DNA of 64,000 bases from Neoluteolibacter marinus (GTDB taxonomy: Bacteria; Verrucomicrobiota; Verrucomicrobiia; Verrucomicrobiales; Akkermansiaceae), in NCBI RefSeq assembly GCF_014904755.1, contig NZ_JACZFQ010000079.1:1-64000 (forward strand). Reading direction: 5' to 3'. The position numbers and the translations under genes are program-made. Of the stretch, positions 30,823 to 39,991 are shown one piece after another; the first letter of the stretch is position 1; each line of letters starts with the position of its first letter. The notes beneath the pieces were generated by a model. It searched no databases, had not been told where the DNA came from, and saw only the letters and a list, made by a program, of their open reading frames with translations.

Positions 30823-32907
30823 ATGCGATCGCTTCGAGACGTTTCCTCCGTCCTTCTCCTGTGCTCCATCGTTCTGGGTGCGGGTGCTTGCAAAAAGAAG
30901 GGCAATGCCTCCGCCCTCAGGTCCGAGAACATGGTGGCGAGTGAAACGGCGGTGGCCGGCTTCACCCATCCGAATTACCGCTTCAAGGTCGAGGGCCTCG
31001 ATGACCGCTGGAAGATCATGGTGGGCGAAGAAGCGGGCAATGTGCTGCCGGATGCCTCCTTGGTCGCGATGAGGATCGGCGGGATCTATGGCGGGATCGT
31101 CGTGGAACCGCTGGGGGACGTTGATCCTTCCAACTACATCAAGCTGCTGGTTTCGAACATGACGGCATCCCTGGTCGATCCCGAGTTCTCCGAAACCGAG
31201 ACGCTTGAGTACAAGGGCAAGGACGCCCGGGTGGTGGAGATCGACGTGAAGGTGAACGGCATTCCTTTCCACTACAGGCTGCTAGCCTTCGTCCATCAGG
31301 GCTTCGGCTACCAGGTCCTGACCTGGGAGACCACGGCCAAGAGCGGAGGCGGCCACGGCAAGGAGTTCTTTGATGCCGTGGAGATCGTCGAAGGGGAGAT
31401 CACGGCGCCGCCAGTGGTGGCGCTGGCGGACTCCAACGGGATCGGGCGCAGGGTGCACCAAGGGCGCTTCGAGAGCCCGGTATTCCGCCTCGCGGTCAGA
31501 CCGGCCGAAGGTTGGAAGCTGATGAGCGAGACCGAGCTCCTGCAGCAAACCGACGGGGCGGAAATGGGGCTGAAGCATGACGGCCTGGGGGCCTATGTCG
31601 CCATTGCTCCCGAACATGCCGCCGGAAGCCGCCGGGAGGCGCTCGAGGCGGCGATGCTTGAAGACGTCACCGCGTCTGTCGGGGACGGGGGCGAGGTGTT
31701 GGAGCCCGGCCGCTTCGAGGTCTGTGGGCGCGAGGTCGAGTTCCAGCGGTTTGTCGTCGACGCGGGCTTGCCGCTGCGGATGTACCAGGGGCTGTTCTTT
31801 GAAGGCGAGATTTCCTACAAGGTGACCGCGTGGCATTTCGAGCAGCGCTCCGGCGAGCTGGCCCCTGCCATCCAGGAAGGGCTTGGCGGGGTGAGCCTGT
31901 TGACCGCGGAGGAGGCCGCGGCGATCGGCACGGATCTGGCGAAGGTGCCCGACCATCAGTCCGCGGTTGGTCCGGAGTTCTCCCTGCGCGGGGGCGTCTA
32001 CCGGGACTTCGAGTCCGGCGTGGTGTGGAGGAAACCCGACGGATTCTGGCGGATCACCAGCGGGGACCAGGCGACCCTGAACAACTCGGTGATCAGCTTC
32101 CAGGCCGAGGAGCTGTCCCATGGTCTCTACCTGCAGTTGGTCAGCGAGTCCGCCGAGGATTGGAGCGAGGAAGACTACCATGTCGCGGTGTTGTCGAACT
32201 TCGCGCCCGAAGAAGGATTCGGGGAGCCGGTTTCATTCGACCCCGTGGACGTGGACGGCAAGCCGGCGCTGGTTTCGAAAGTCAGCCAGGACATCCAGGG
32301 CATGACGATGGAGCGCTTCGTGGTGACAACGGTGAGGGGCGGCTTCGGGCACCAGATGCAGTTCTGGTCCTGGGGGGATGGCGTCAAGGGGACGCCCGAA
32401 CTCATCGGCAAGTGCGTCGCCGGCTTCACATTTCCCGGCGAGACGCTGGTGAAAACCGAGAAGAGTTCGAACACCTATCACGATCACCGGGTCGGCTACC
32501 GCATCAGCCTGCCAGGGATCGGTTGGCGGATCCGCGAGGACATGGATCCGACCATCGCCCCGATTGGCAGTTCCGTGTCGTGCACGAGGGGAAGGGAGTC
32601 GGTGATGCTGATGGGCTTGAACATCAACGACAGCCGGCAGGCGCAGGCGACCATGCGGGCGATCATCGAGAACATGCTGAAGATCAACTACGACCGTGCC
32701 TCAAATTCCGGATCGACGGAATCGAGCACCGTCATCAAGGGGGCCACGGCCAAGGTCATGAGTTTTGAGATCGGTGACCGTCACGGGCGGGCGATCACGT
32801 TCTCCCATCAGGGTGTGATCTACCTGATGATCGTCGATGCCGGGCAGCCGGCAGCGGCCGAGAAGCTGTCCAAGGCGGTCATTGGCGGCTTTGACTTCCT
32901 GCCATGA
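30823..32907 (+). CDS. Lipoprotein with four tandem beta-type repeats
   Basis: A 694-residue lipoprotein: signal ending LGAGAC with lipidated Cys23, then four repeats of about 150-180 residues. Each starts with an aromatic-rich phrase, at about residues 46 (YRFKVEGLDDRWKIM), 216 (VFRLAVRPAEGWKLM), 396 (VVWRKPDGFWRIT) and 552 (VGYRISLPGIGWRIRED). Each repeat continues to a long central beta/alpha part ending in a gFGYQ/gFGHQ-like strand. The fold resembles PsbP/Mog1/DcrB-type domains, but this is a guess from pattern only. It overlaps the next gene by ATGA at 32904-32907, so it is translationally coupled to the TAXI binding protein. Function unknown. Confidence 0.75.
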   Translation: MRSLRDVSSVLLLCSIVLGAGACKKKGNASALRSENMVASETAVAGFTHPNYRFKVEGLDDRWKIMVGEEAGNVLPDASLVAMRIGGIYGGIVVEPLGDVDPSNYIKLLVSNMTASLVDPEFSETETLEYKGKDARVVEIDVKVNGIPFHYRLLAFVHQGFGYQVLTWETTAKSGGGHGKEFFDAVEIVEGEITAPPVVALADSNGIGRRVHQGRFESPVFRLAVRPAEGWKLMSETELLQQTDGAEMGLKHDGLGAYVAIAPEHAAGSRREALEAAMLEDVTASVGDGGEVLEPGRFEVCGREVEFQRFVVDAGLPLRMYQGLFFEGEISYKVTAWHFEQRSGELAPAIQEGLGGVSLLTAEEAAAIGTDLAKVPDHQSAVGPEFSLRGGVYRDFESGVVWRKPDGFWRITSGDQATLNNSVISFQAEELSHGLYLQLVSESAEDWSEEDYHVAVLSNFAPEEGFGEPVSFDPVDVDGKPALVSKVSQDIQGMTMERFVVTTVRGGFGHQMQFWSWGDGVKGTPELIGKCVAGFTFPGETLVKTEKSSNTYHDHRVGYRISLPGIGWRIREDMDPTIAPIGSSVSCTRGRESVMLMGLNINDSRQAQATMRAIIENMLKINYDRASNSGSTESSTVIKGATAKVMSFEIGDRHGRAITFSHQGVIYLMIVDAGQPAAAEKLSKAVIGGFDFLP

Positions 32908-34226
32908 AGGCAGCGGAACTACGCCGGCCGTATGCGGCCCTGACGGTGGCATTTGCAGCCGCGCTGCTGGGCCTGCTGGTGTTCGTCGCCCTTTCGTCGA
33001 AGCCGGAGCGCGGGTTGAGGCTGTCGTCCGGCCAGCCGGGCGGGGTGTATTTGCCGCTTGCGAAGTCGATCGCCTCGGTGGTGGGGGAGGGCGAGGAGAA
33101 GGTGGTCGTCGAGGTGCTGGAAAGCGATGGCAGCGCGGCCAACGCGGAACGCTTGAGGTCAGGGGAGGCGGACCTGGCGCTGATCCAGAACGACACCTTG
33201 GCCAACGACGCCTTGCGGACCCTGGTTCCCCTCCACCTCGGGTCCCTCCACTTCATCGTGAACGAAAACTCCGGGATCAAGCGCTTCGGCGAGATCGAGG
33301 GCAAGCGGGTGGGAGTCGGTCTGCCCTCCAGCGGCAGCCACCGGTTGGTGGAGGAGTTGATGCGCCACTTCGAGGTCGACCGATCACGCACCCGGATCAT
33401 GCCGATGCGGATCGAGAAGGGCTGCGAGAAACTGGCGGCGGGCGAGATCGATGCCTTGCTGATGGTTCTCAGCCTGAAGTCGGAAGCCGTCGAGCGGCTG
33501 GTCGAGGGCGGCGGGGTGCGGCTGGTCGGGATCGGGGAAGGCGTCGGGCCGGGGAGTGAAATCGAGGGTTTCCGCCTGAGTTATCCGTATGTCGAACCTT
33601 ATCTGATCCCGGTCCATGCCTACGCGATGCCGCACCATGGTTCTCCCGGGGTGCCCGCGGTGCCCGTGCCGACGGTCGCGGTGAGAACCGTGCTCGCGGC
33701 TCGCCGCGATCTTCCGGATCCCGCTGCCCGGAAGATCACGCGCAAGATCATGGAGAACCGGAGCCAGCTGACGGTGGCGCACCATGAGGTGTCGATGTTG
33801 GGGGCGAGTCAGGACCCCGGCCTGTTGCAGTTCCCGCTGCACGACGGGGCGGCGCAGTATTTCAACCGCAACGAGCCGGGATTTCTGGTCCGGTATGCCG
33901 AGGTGATCGGGCTGATGGTGTCGCTGTTGATCGCGGCCTACGGCTTGTTCCAGGCGGGGCGGAAGTGGCTGACGCAGCGGCAGAAGGACCGGATCGACGC
34001 CTACTACCTGGAGCTGAACCGCCTGCTCGACCGGATGCTGGCGCCGCAGTCGGAGGAGGATTTGATCGAGATCCAGAAGCGCCTGCAGTCGATCCGCTCC
34101 ACGGCGCTGCACCTGCTGGCGAAGGAGCGCTTGCAGCCGGACGAGTCGTTCCGGATTTTTCAGACCGTGCTGGCCGAGGCGGGATTCCAAGTTCGTCACA
34201 AGCTACAGGAGCTCCGGAAAGACTAA
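32904..34226 (+). CDS. TAXI-family solute-binding protein with C-terminal membrane span
   Basis: A 440-residue protein with an N-terminal signal anchor (about 10-31), a TAXI TRAP-type solute-binding domain (LSSGQPGGVYLPLAKSIA, EADLALIQNDTLANDA, GKRVGVGLPSSGSHRLVEELMRHF) and a C-terminal membrane helix at about 336-352 followed by a long helical cytoplasmic tail (residues 360-440). Ordinary TAXI proteins feed a TRAP membrane permease; none is nearby. The tail and second span suggest a sensor or membrane-tethered receptor instead of free periplasmic protein (inference). Translational coupling with the upstream four-repeat lipoprotein suggests a shared complex. Confidence 0.8.
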   Translation: MKAAELRRPYAALTVAFAAALLGLLVFVALSSKPERGLRLSSGQPGGVYLPLAKSIASVVGEGEEKVVVEVLESDGSAANAERLRSGEADLALIQNDTLANDALRTLVPLHLGSLHFIVNENSGIKRFGEIEGKRVGVGLPSSGSHRLVEELMRHFEVDRSRTRIMPMRIEKGCEKLAAGEIDALLMVLSLKSEAVERLVEGGGVRLVGIGEGVGPGSEIEGFRLSYPYVEPYLIPVHAYAMPHHGSPGVPAVPVPTVAVRTVLAARRDLPDPAARKITRKIMENRSQLTVAHHEVSMLGASQDPGLLQFPLHDGAAQYFNRNEPGFLVRYAEVIGLMVSLLIAAYGLFQAGRKWLTQRQKDRIDAYYLELNRLLDRMLAPQSEEDLIEIQKRLQSIRSTALHLLAKERLQPDESFRIFQTVLAEAGFQVRHKLQELRKD

Positions 34227-34251
34227 GGCTCTCCGTGCGAAGTGCGGTGCA

Positions 34252-34701
34252 TCACCGCGGCTTCTTCAGCAGCTCGCCCAGCGTTTTCAGGTAGCCGTCC
34301 AAACCGCCTTTCAGCTCCCCAAGGTCGTCGGAAAGTTTCTTTCCTTCGGCGTCCAGCAGCAGGACGGTGGGGTAGCCCCCGTTGAGGTAGGCCTTCTTCA
34401 GGGCGGCGTTCTGCTTCTTGATCTCCGCTGGCTGCTCCTTTTTGCGGGGGAAGTCGGCTTCCATCAGGATCAGGTGCTCCGCGGCGAAATCCTTGAACTC
34501 TTTCTTCGAGAAGACGTCCTTCTCAATCTTGATGCACCAGGTGCACCAGTCGGACCCGGTGAGGTTGATCAGGATCGGCTTGTTCTCCGTCTTCGACTTC
34601 GCCTTGGCGGCTTCCCAGTCGGTCATCCATCCGTCACCGCCGGCAAGGGCGAGGGAAGCAGTGGCAACGAGAACGGCAAGTGAGCGGAACAAGGTCTTCA
34701 T
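34252..34701 (-). CDS. Exported thioredoxin-fold protein, WCTWC type
   Basis: A 149-residue exported thioredoxin-like protein. Signal peptide MKTLFRSLAVLVATASLALA, then a thioredoxin fold with the redox pair at C53/C56 (SDWCTWC) and the cis-Pro motif GYPTVLLLD. Start ATG at 34701. It resembles the DsbD-gamma/thiol:disulfide interchange (Thioredoxin_7) group that acts in the periplasm. It is paralogous to the next gene, 108 bp upstream on the same strand. Confidence 0.9.
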   Translation of the reverse strand: MKTLFRSLAVLVATASLALAGGDGWMTDWEAAKAKSKTENKPILINLTGSDWCTWCIKIEKDVFSKKEFKDFAAEHLILMEADFPRKKEQPAEIKKQNAALKKAYLNGGYPTVLLLDAEGKKLSDDLGELKGGLDGYLKTLGELLKKPR

Positions 34702-34741
34702 AAACGCTTGGGACGCGGCAAGGGCCGCCAATATTCCAAAG

Positions 34742-34775
34742 AAAACCCCGCCGCGGCGCGAACTCCGGGCGGGGT
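34742..34775 (-). terminator. Rho-independent-type terminator
   Basis: On the minus strand, stem ACCCCGCC/GGCGGGGT followed by TTTTC, just after the stop of the thioredoxin gene at 34810. It separates the two thioredoxin paralogues into distinct transcription units. Confidence 0.65.
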
Positions 34776-34809
34776 CGGGCTGCCATGAACAGCGCTCCTG
34801 TGAAATCGG

Positions 34810-35268
34810 TCAGTCGAGCTCCTTCTTTTCGAGCGCCTCGTCCAGGTGGGCGAGGAATTCGTCGGTCTTCGGAAACTGCGAGGCGAAAAAGCGGTCGAAC
34901 TCCTTGCCGTCCGGATTGAAGAGGATGACGGTCGGGAAGCCTTCGATCTTGTACTTCTCCGCATAGGGATCGTTCTTCTTCTTCAGCTCCTTGTCGCCCT
35001 TCGGGAAGTCGAGCTCGACCAGGATGAACTTCTCGCTGGCACCATCGATGAACTCTTTCTTCGAGAACACGTTCTTGCGCATGGCGATGCAGGGCGGGCA
35101 CCAGTCGGAACCGGTGAATTCGACCAGCACGGGCTTCTTCTCCTTCTTGGCCTGGACGAAAGCCTTCTCCAGATCGGTCGACCAGCCTTCCAGTTCCTTC
35201 GAAAAGGCGGAGCTGACCATGGCGGCGGTCCCGAGGGTGAAGGCGGCGAGGTAGGTGATTGCTTTCAT
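34810..35268 (-). CDS. Exported thioredoxin-fold protein, WCPPC type
   Basis: A 152-residue exported thioredoxin-like protein. Signal peptide (about 1-22) ends before KELEGW, followed by a redox-active SDWCPPC (C57, C60) and GFPTVILFN. Shares SDWC, NVFSKKEFID and the cis-Pro region with the 149-residue paralogue downstream, so the pair is a tandem duplication with different redox motifs (WCPPC versus WCTWC). Different central dipeptides in such motifs usually mean different redox potentials. Probably periplasmic. The partner is not visible. Confidence 0.9.
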   Translation of the reverse strand: MKAITYLAAFTLGTAAMVSSAFSKELEGWSTDLEKAFVQAKKEKKPVLVEFTGSDWCPPCIAMRKNVFSKKEFIDGASEKFILVELDFPKGDKELKKKNDPYAEKYKIEGFPTVILFNPDGKEFDRFFASQFPKTDEFLAHLDEALEKKELD

Positions 35269-35346
35269 CTTCGTCTATAGGCGTAGCACCGGCGCGAAAT
35301 ATTTCAAAATTCTTGGACGTCGCCGGCGGCTCGGCTAGGCCGTGGC

Positions 35347-35943
35347 ATGTCGTCCAATCTACCGGTGCTCATTGTCGCCACCCGCAATTCACACAAGTCC
35401 AGCGAGATCCGGGAAATGATCGGGGACCGCTACCGGGTCATGGATGTGAACGACTTCCCGGCGATGCCGGAAGTTGACGAAACCGGCACCAGCTTCCTTG
35501 AGAATGCGACGCTGAAGGCAGTAGCGATCAGCCGCGAGGTTGCGGGCATTGTCCTGTCCGACGATTCGGGGCTGGAGGTGGATGCCTTGGGCGGGGCACC
35601 CGGTGTGTGGTCGAGCAGCTACGGCGGGGAGGAGGGCAATCATGCCAGGAACAACGCCCGCCTGATGGCGGAAATGGCGGGCAGCGAGGACCGGTCGGCG
35701 CGTTTCCGCTGCACGATGGTGCTGGCCCGCGGCGGCGAGGTGCTGGCCGATTTCAGCGGATCGGTGGAGGGGCGGATCCTCGAGGACGCCCACGGCGCGG
35801 GAGGCTTCGGATATGATCCGCTGTTTGCGCCCGAGGGCCACGAGCGGAGTTTCGCTGAATTGGGTGCGGAGGTGAAGAATGCCCTCAGCCACCGCGGCCG
35901 GGCGCTGGAGAAAGTCGCGGCGTGGCTGGAGCGGGAGGCGTGA
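35347..35943 (+). CDS. rdgB: Non-canonical purine NTP pyrophosphatase (RdgB/HAM1)
   Basis: A 198-residue ITPase of the Ham1 family, hydrolysing dITP/XTP and similar noncanonical purine nucleotides to monophosphates. Signatures: VATRNSHKSSEIREM at the N-terminus, FLENATLKA, SDDSGLEVDALGGAPGVWS, GFGYDPLF and KNALSHRGRAL. Length matches the family. Likely its own unit; no operon partner on the same strand within 100 bp except the NlpC/P60 gene 117 bp downstream. Confidence 0.95.
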   Translation: MSSNLPVLIVATRNSHKSSEIREMIGDRYRVMDVNDFPAMPEVDETGTSFLENATLKAVAISREVAGIVLSDDSGLEVDALGGAPGVWSSSYGGEEGNHARNNARLMAEMAGSEDRSARFRCTMVLARGGEVLADFSGSVEGRILEDAHGAGGFGYDPLFAPEGHERSFAELGAEVKNALSHRGRALEKVAAWLEREA

Positions 35944-36060
35944 CGGAATCTCGCCGACTCCGGCACCTTGGCCGGGAACGGATCCGGTGGGGAAAATTGG
36001 CCGCATTTTCGCATTCAGAAAGCTTTTGAAAAAAATCAACTGATCCATAAGATCGGGATC

Positions 36061-36576
36061 GTGAAACGATTTCTCTGGATCCTGCCGGTCATGGCCTGCA
36101 TCGCGACGAGCGCTTGCTCGAGCCAAGTGAAGGCAAGGCAACCGGTTTCTTATCGCTTTGAAAGTGGACGCACCGCCCTGCTGCGCAACGGCATTGCCTA
36201 TGCGCCGAAGAAGGCGCCGCTGGCGGTGAAGCGGGCGATTGCGGCGGGCAACCGCTTGCAAGGCAAACCCTACAAATGGGGCGGTGGCCACGCCCGTCAC
36301 AACGACACGGGATACGACTGCTCCGGCACGGTGTCCTATGTATTGCGGGAAGCGGGCTTGATGCAGGGGTCGATGCCCAGCAGCGGTTTCTTCAGCTATG
36401 GCAAGAAGGGGGAGGGCGATTGGATCACGGTCTATGTCCGGAACGGACATGTCTTCATGACGGTTGCCGGACTGAGACTTGATACGGGTGGATCCGGTGG
36501 ACGATCCGGTCCCCGCTGGAAGCCGCAGAGCCGCCCGGGCGCCGGTCATGTGATGCGCCATCCCTCCGGACTCTGA
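36061..36576 (+). CDS. NlpC/P60-family peptidase lipoprotein
   Basis: A 171-residue putative cell-wall endopeptidase. The GTG at 36061 gives a lipoprotein signal VKRFLWILPVMACIATSAC (lipidated Cys19). The domain has KPYKWGGGHA, the catalytic Cys87 in YDCSG and the His130 region in NGHVFMTVAGLRLDTGG, as in NlpC/P60 cysteine peptidases that cut peptide cross-links in peptidoglycan. It is short for the family, with no SH3 domain. An AT-rich stretch with TTGAAAAAAATCAAC lies before the start and may hold its promoter. Confidence 0.8.
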   Translation: MKRFLWILPVMACIATSACSSQVKARQPVSYRFESGRTALLRNGIAYAPKKAPLAVKRAIAAGNRLQGKPYKWGGGHARHNDTGYDCSGTVSYVLREAGLMQGSMPSSGFFSYGKKGEGDWITVYVRNGHVFMTVAGLRLDTGGSGGRSGPRWKPQSRPGAGHVMRHPSGL

Positions 36577-36756
36577 GCCGCGGCGGCTTGACGACGATTT
36601 GGCGCCATGCCGGCGCACGATTTATACGCTTGTCGTCGCGCGCCCGACCGTGTAGCGGGGGAAATGTCCGGCGCAAATTACCGGGCACGCTTCTTACGGT
36701 CTCTACGCCATCGGCTGATGAAGTGGTTTTGACAATTGGCGTTGCGACTACAGACA

Positions 36757-37233
36757 ATGGACATCTACGTGGGCAACCTGCCCTTCAGCGCCACCGAAGA
36801 AGAAGTGGCTGAACTCTTCGCGGCCTACGGTCCGGTGGAGAAAGTGAAAATCGTCACGGACCGGGAAACCGGTCGCCCGCGTGGGTTTTGCTTCGTGACG
36901 CTGGCCGACGTTTCGAAGGTCAAGGAAGCGGCAGGAGCGCTTGACGGCCAGGAAATGGGCGGTCGTCCGCTTCGCGTCAACCCGGCCGAGCCGCGCGAAA
37001 GCCGCCCGGGTGGCTTCGGTGGTGGTGGTGGTCGCGGTGGTGAGCGTCGCGGTGGCGGCGGTGGTGGCTACGGTGGTGGCTACGGTGGAGATCGTGGTGA
37101 CCGCGGCGGCGATCGTCGCGGCGGCTACGGTGGTGATCGCCGTGGTGGTGGTGGCTACGGCGGTGACCGCCGTGGCGGTGGCGATCGTCGTGGCGGCAAG
37201 GGCGGCTACGGTGGCGGCGGCGACTGGGATTGA
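36757..37233 (+). CDS. RRM-glycine-rich RNA-binding protein
   Basis: A 158-residue protein: one RNA-recognition motif (residues 1-75) with RNP2 IYVGNL (3-8) and RNP1 RGFCFVTL (42-49), then a Gly/Arg tail rich in [10 protein letters not shown]-type repeats. This is the single-RRM RBP type found in Cyanobacteria and Verrucomicrobiota, often cold-responsive; it binds RNA and may be part of RNP or stress-related chaperoning. The repetitive GGT/CGT DNA at 37020-37220 merely encodes the tail. A terminator follows. Confidence 0.93.
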   Translation: MDIYVGNLPFSATEEEVAELFAAYGPVEKVKIVTDRETGRPRGFCFVTLADVSKVKEAAGALDGQEMGGRPLRVNPAEPRESRPGGFGGGGGRGGERRGGGGGGYGGGYGGDRGDRGGDRRGGYGGDRRGGGGYGGDRRGGGDRRGGKGGYGGGGDWD

Positions 37234-37263
37234 TCCCCTGTCTTTGCAGAATCGAATTTCAAG

Positions 37264-37294
37264 AACCCTGTCCCGGATTCCGGGGCAGGGTTTT
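37264..37294 (+). terminator. Rho-independent terminator
   Basis: Stem AACCCTG-t-CCCGG / CCGGG-g-CAGGGTT followed by TTTTG, 31 bp after the stop of the RNA-binding protein gene. Confidence 0.8.
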
Positions 37295-37375
37295 GTGTGT
37301 CCCGTGGATCGCAGGTTGCATGATCTCGCTTGAGCTTGCGGCCACGCCGGGAATACCGAATGCTTCGCCCAATCC

Positions 37376-38458
37376 ATGGCTCCTGCTTCCGTCAACGTCG
37401 CCCGCTTGATCTATCTCCTGGTCTGCGAGGCGGCCGGAGCCACCATCGCCCTCAGCACCCAGGGCACGGCGGCCGAGGTCTCGATGGGTGCCGGATTGGT
37501 GGGTGGGCTGGTGATCGGGGGATTCTTCATTTGGATCGAATCGCTGATCAAGGGGTTCAGCTTGCGGGGGTTTTCGACCGCGACCTTCGGGCTCCTGGTT
37601 GGAATGTTTTGCGCCTGGCTGATCACCCGGATCGACATTTCCAATCTCGTCTCACTTGCGGTGCGGGACAAACTGGCCTCCCGCGACTCCGCCGACGTCG
37701 TCGATGGCGAAGCGCTGGTGACCACGATCAGTTTCACGATCCAGATGATCCTCTACGCCAGCTTGGGGTTCATCGGGGCGGTGCTCGCCTTGAGGAGCAG
37801 CCGGGACGACTTCGCGTTCATTCTCCCCTATGTCCGCTTTCGCCAGGACAGCAGCACGGGCCAGCCCGTCGTGTTGGACGGGGACACCGTGATGGACGGC
37901 AGGGTTCCGGCGGTGGTGCGGGCCGGCTTCCTGCGCGGTCGCCTGGTCGTGCCGCGCTTCGTGCTGGATGAAATCCAGGTGCTCGCCAACTCGCCGACCC
38001 CGGCCAAGCGCCAGCGGGCGGAGCGGGGGCTTGCTTGCCTGGAAGAGATGCGGGGCGCGAAAGACCTGCAGATCAGCATCGAGGACTCGTCCGACGTCAG
38101 CGGGGATGAAACGATCACCGGAAGGCTGGTCCAGATGGCGCAGCTGCTCGGCGCGCGGCTGATGAGCACCGACGAGAATCTCTGCAAGGTGGCGAAACTG
38201 CGCGGCGTGGACGTGCTGAATTTCGATGAATTGTTAGATGCCCTGCGGCCGACGGTCAGGGTGGGGGAGAGGGTCAGGCTCGCGCTGGTGCGCGGGGGAA
38301 AGGACGAGCACCAGGGCGTCGGCTATCTACCGGACGGGACCATGATCGTGGTGAACCATGCGGTTTCGAAGATCGGGACGTCCCAGGATGTGGTGGTCAT
38401 CAGCACCCTGCAGACGAGCGGGGGGCTGATGGTGTTCGCGGAATTGGCGGGGGCTTAG
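37376..38458 (+). CDS. PIN-TRAM membrane protein (YacL-like)
   Basis: A 360-residue membrane protein. Three or four N-terminal spans (about 10-28, 40-58, 70-85, 115-135) lead into a PIN nuclease-fold domain (VLDGDTVMDGRV, RFVLDEIQVLANS, DETITGRLVQMAQLLGARLMSTDENLCKVAKLRG), then a TRAM-like RNA-binding domain (GERVRLALVRGGKDEHQGVGYLPDGTMIVV). The order matches the YacL/PilT-N family of bacteria. Role in most bacteria is unclear; an RNase or RNA-binding function at the membrane is an inference. Conserved Asp/Glu residues are present. Confidence 0.9.
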   Translation: MAPASVNVARLIYLLVCEAAGATIALSTQGTAAEVSMGAGLVGGLVIGGFFIWIESLIKGFSLRGFSTATFGLLVGMFCAWLITRIDISNLVSLAVRDKLASRDSADVVDGEALVTTISFTIQMILYASLGFIGAVLALRSSRDDFAFILPYVRFRQDSSTGQPVVLDGDTVMDGRVPAVVRAGFLRGRLVVPRFVLDEIQVLANSPTPAKRQRAERGLACLEEMRGAKDLQISIEDSSDVSGDETITGRLVQMAQLLGARLMSTDENLCKVAKLRGVDVLNFDELLDALRPTVRVGERVRLALVRGGKDEHQGVGYLPDGTMIVVNHAVSKIGTSQDVVVISTLQTSGGLMVFAELAGA

Positions 38459-38469
38459 AAGGATCGCTT

Positions 38470-39936
38470 CTAACGACTGCGGGTCTGCCAGTCCCGCATG
38501 GCTGCACCCAAGCGGGTGAGGGTGGAACTTGCGGGGCAGATTGGCCCGTCGGTCAGTGCGCGTTCCCCGGCGCGGCCGCAAAGCCACGCGGCGAGCGAAC
38601 CGGCGTCCACGGTCGAAAGACCCTGCGCGAGCAGGGCCCCGGCGACTCCGGCCAGGACGTCGCCCTGACCACCGGACGCCATGCCGGCGTGACCGGTGGG
38701 ATTGAAGCGGGTGGTGAACCCGTTGGCGCCGACCAGGCTGCGCGCGCCTTTGAGAAGAAGGGTGCAGGGATGGCGGGTCACGAACGCGGAAACCGCGGCA
38801 ACGCGGCGATCCGGCTCAAGGTCCGGCGCCAGCCGGCGGAACTCCCCGGGGTGGGGGGTGATCAGATGGTGCGGACCTAGCAGGTCATGTCGCCCTTTGG
38901 TCGCAATCAGGTTCAACGCGTCGGCGTCGAGAACGGCGGGAAGGTTGCAGCTGGCGAGCTTCTCAAGCAGTGACCTGCGCCAGTGCTCCCCGCAGTTGCC
39001 GGTGCCCGGACCGATGACCAAGGCATCGTGCGATGCATCAGAGGCGTCCGAAACGGGATCATCGGAAGGGCGGACCATGACCTCCGGTGGCATCGGGGCG
39101 GCGAGCGAGGACAAGAATCCGGGTTCCACGTGGAGGGTCACCAGGCCGGCGCCGGCTTTCACCGCCGCCGTGGCTGCCAGAACCGCCGCGCCGGTCATTC
39201 CGGGCGAGCCGGCCAGGAGCCCGACCCGTCCGGCATTGCCCTTGTGAAACTCGTGGGGCCGCGGTGGCAGCAACGGCGGCGAGGTATCGGGGCAAAAGAA
39301 CTCGAGGTCCCCGGGGGCGGGAACGGGCAGGTCATGAAGCGGGACCAGCACGATCCGCCCGGAGCGGAGGACGCCCGCGGGGGTGGCGAGGCCGCGTTTC
39401 GGGACGCCGACGGTCAAGGTGAGGTCCGCGGTCGGGCCGTCGCCATCCCCGGTGTCGGGGTCCATGCCCGATGGCAGATCCATTGCGGCGACGGTCGCGC
39501 CGTGGTGGCTCCAGAGCGTCGCCATTTCCTCGGCCAGCCGGGCGAGCGGATCGCGGAGCGGTCCCCGTGCTCCGATCCCCAGCAGTCCGTCGAGCAAGAG
39601 CAAGGGGGCACCCGAGGCGGGAACCGGTGCGTTGGGTTCGATCGCCAGCTCATCCAGCTTGCGCGCGGGGAGTTCTCCCAATTCCGATGCCGGGAACGCG
39701 CTCCTGACCGAGATGCTCCAACCGGCGAGCCGGAGGTGGCGGAGCGCCACCAGTGCATCTCCCCCGTTGTTGCCCTTGCCGATATAGGCCACCGCGTGGC
39801 CCGGTTTTGGAAACTGACATGCCAGCCGGCCGGCGATGCCTTTCCCGGCCAGATCCATCAGCCGTTCGGCGGCAACCCCTCGTTGGAAAGCCGCTTCTTC
39901 AAGCGACCGCATGACTGCGGCTGAAACAAAGGACAT
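38470..39936 (-). CDS. nnr: Bifunctional NAD(P)H-hydrate epimerase/dehydratase
   Basis: A 488-residue metabolite-repair enzyme. The N-terminal epimerase (YjeF_N) contains IGKGNNGGDALVALRHL and MDLPSGMDPDTGDGDG. The C-terminal ADP-dependent dehydratase (CARKD) contains HKGNAGRVGLLAGSPGMTGA, DADALN, TPHPGEF and GHAGMASGGQGDVLAG. Together they repair damaged NAD(P)HX. Family length is about 500. It is convergent with the PIN-TRAM gene (12 bp between stops). Confidence 0.93.
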   Translation of the reverse strand: MSFVSAAVMRSLEEAAFQRGVAAERLMDLAGKGIAGRLACQFPKPGHAVAYIGKGNNGGDALVALRHLRLAGWSISVRSAFPASELGELPARKLDELAIEPNAPVPASGAPLLLLDGLLGIGARGPLRDPLARLAEEMATLWSHHGATVAAMDLPSGMDPDTGDGDGPTADLTLTVGVPKRGLATPAGVLRSGRIVLVPLHDLPVPAPGDLEFFCPDTSPPLLPPRPHEFHKGNAGRVGLLAGSPGMTGAAVLAATAAVKAGAGLVTLHVEPGFLSSLAAPMPPEVMVRPSDDPVSDASDASHDALVIGPGTGNCGEHWRRSLLEKLASCNLPAVLDADALNLIATKGRHDLLGPHHLITPHPGEFRRLAPDLEPDRRVAAVSAFVTRHPCTLLLKGARSLVGANGFTTRFNPTGHAGMASGGQGDVLAGVAGALLAQGLSTVDAGSLAAWLCGRAGERALTDGPICPASSTLTRLGAAMRDWQTRSR

Positions 39937-39991
39937 GGCGGCACGCTAACAGGCCGTGGGGGAACCCGGCAAGCCGCCTGCATGCGGGGCC

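Noticed and set aside
36727-36757. TTGACA near the RRM gene as a promoter
   Set aside because: No matching -10 at proper spacing and it sits too close to the start codon.
37020-37220. GGT/CGT-rich tandem repeats suspected as a repeat locus or CRISPR-like array
   Set aside because: They encode the Gly/Arg-rich tail of the RRM protein; no spaced unique units.
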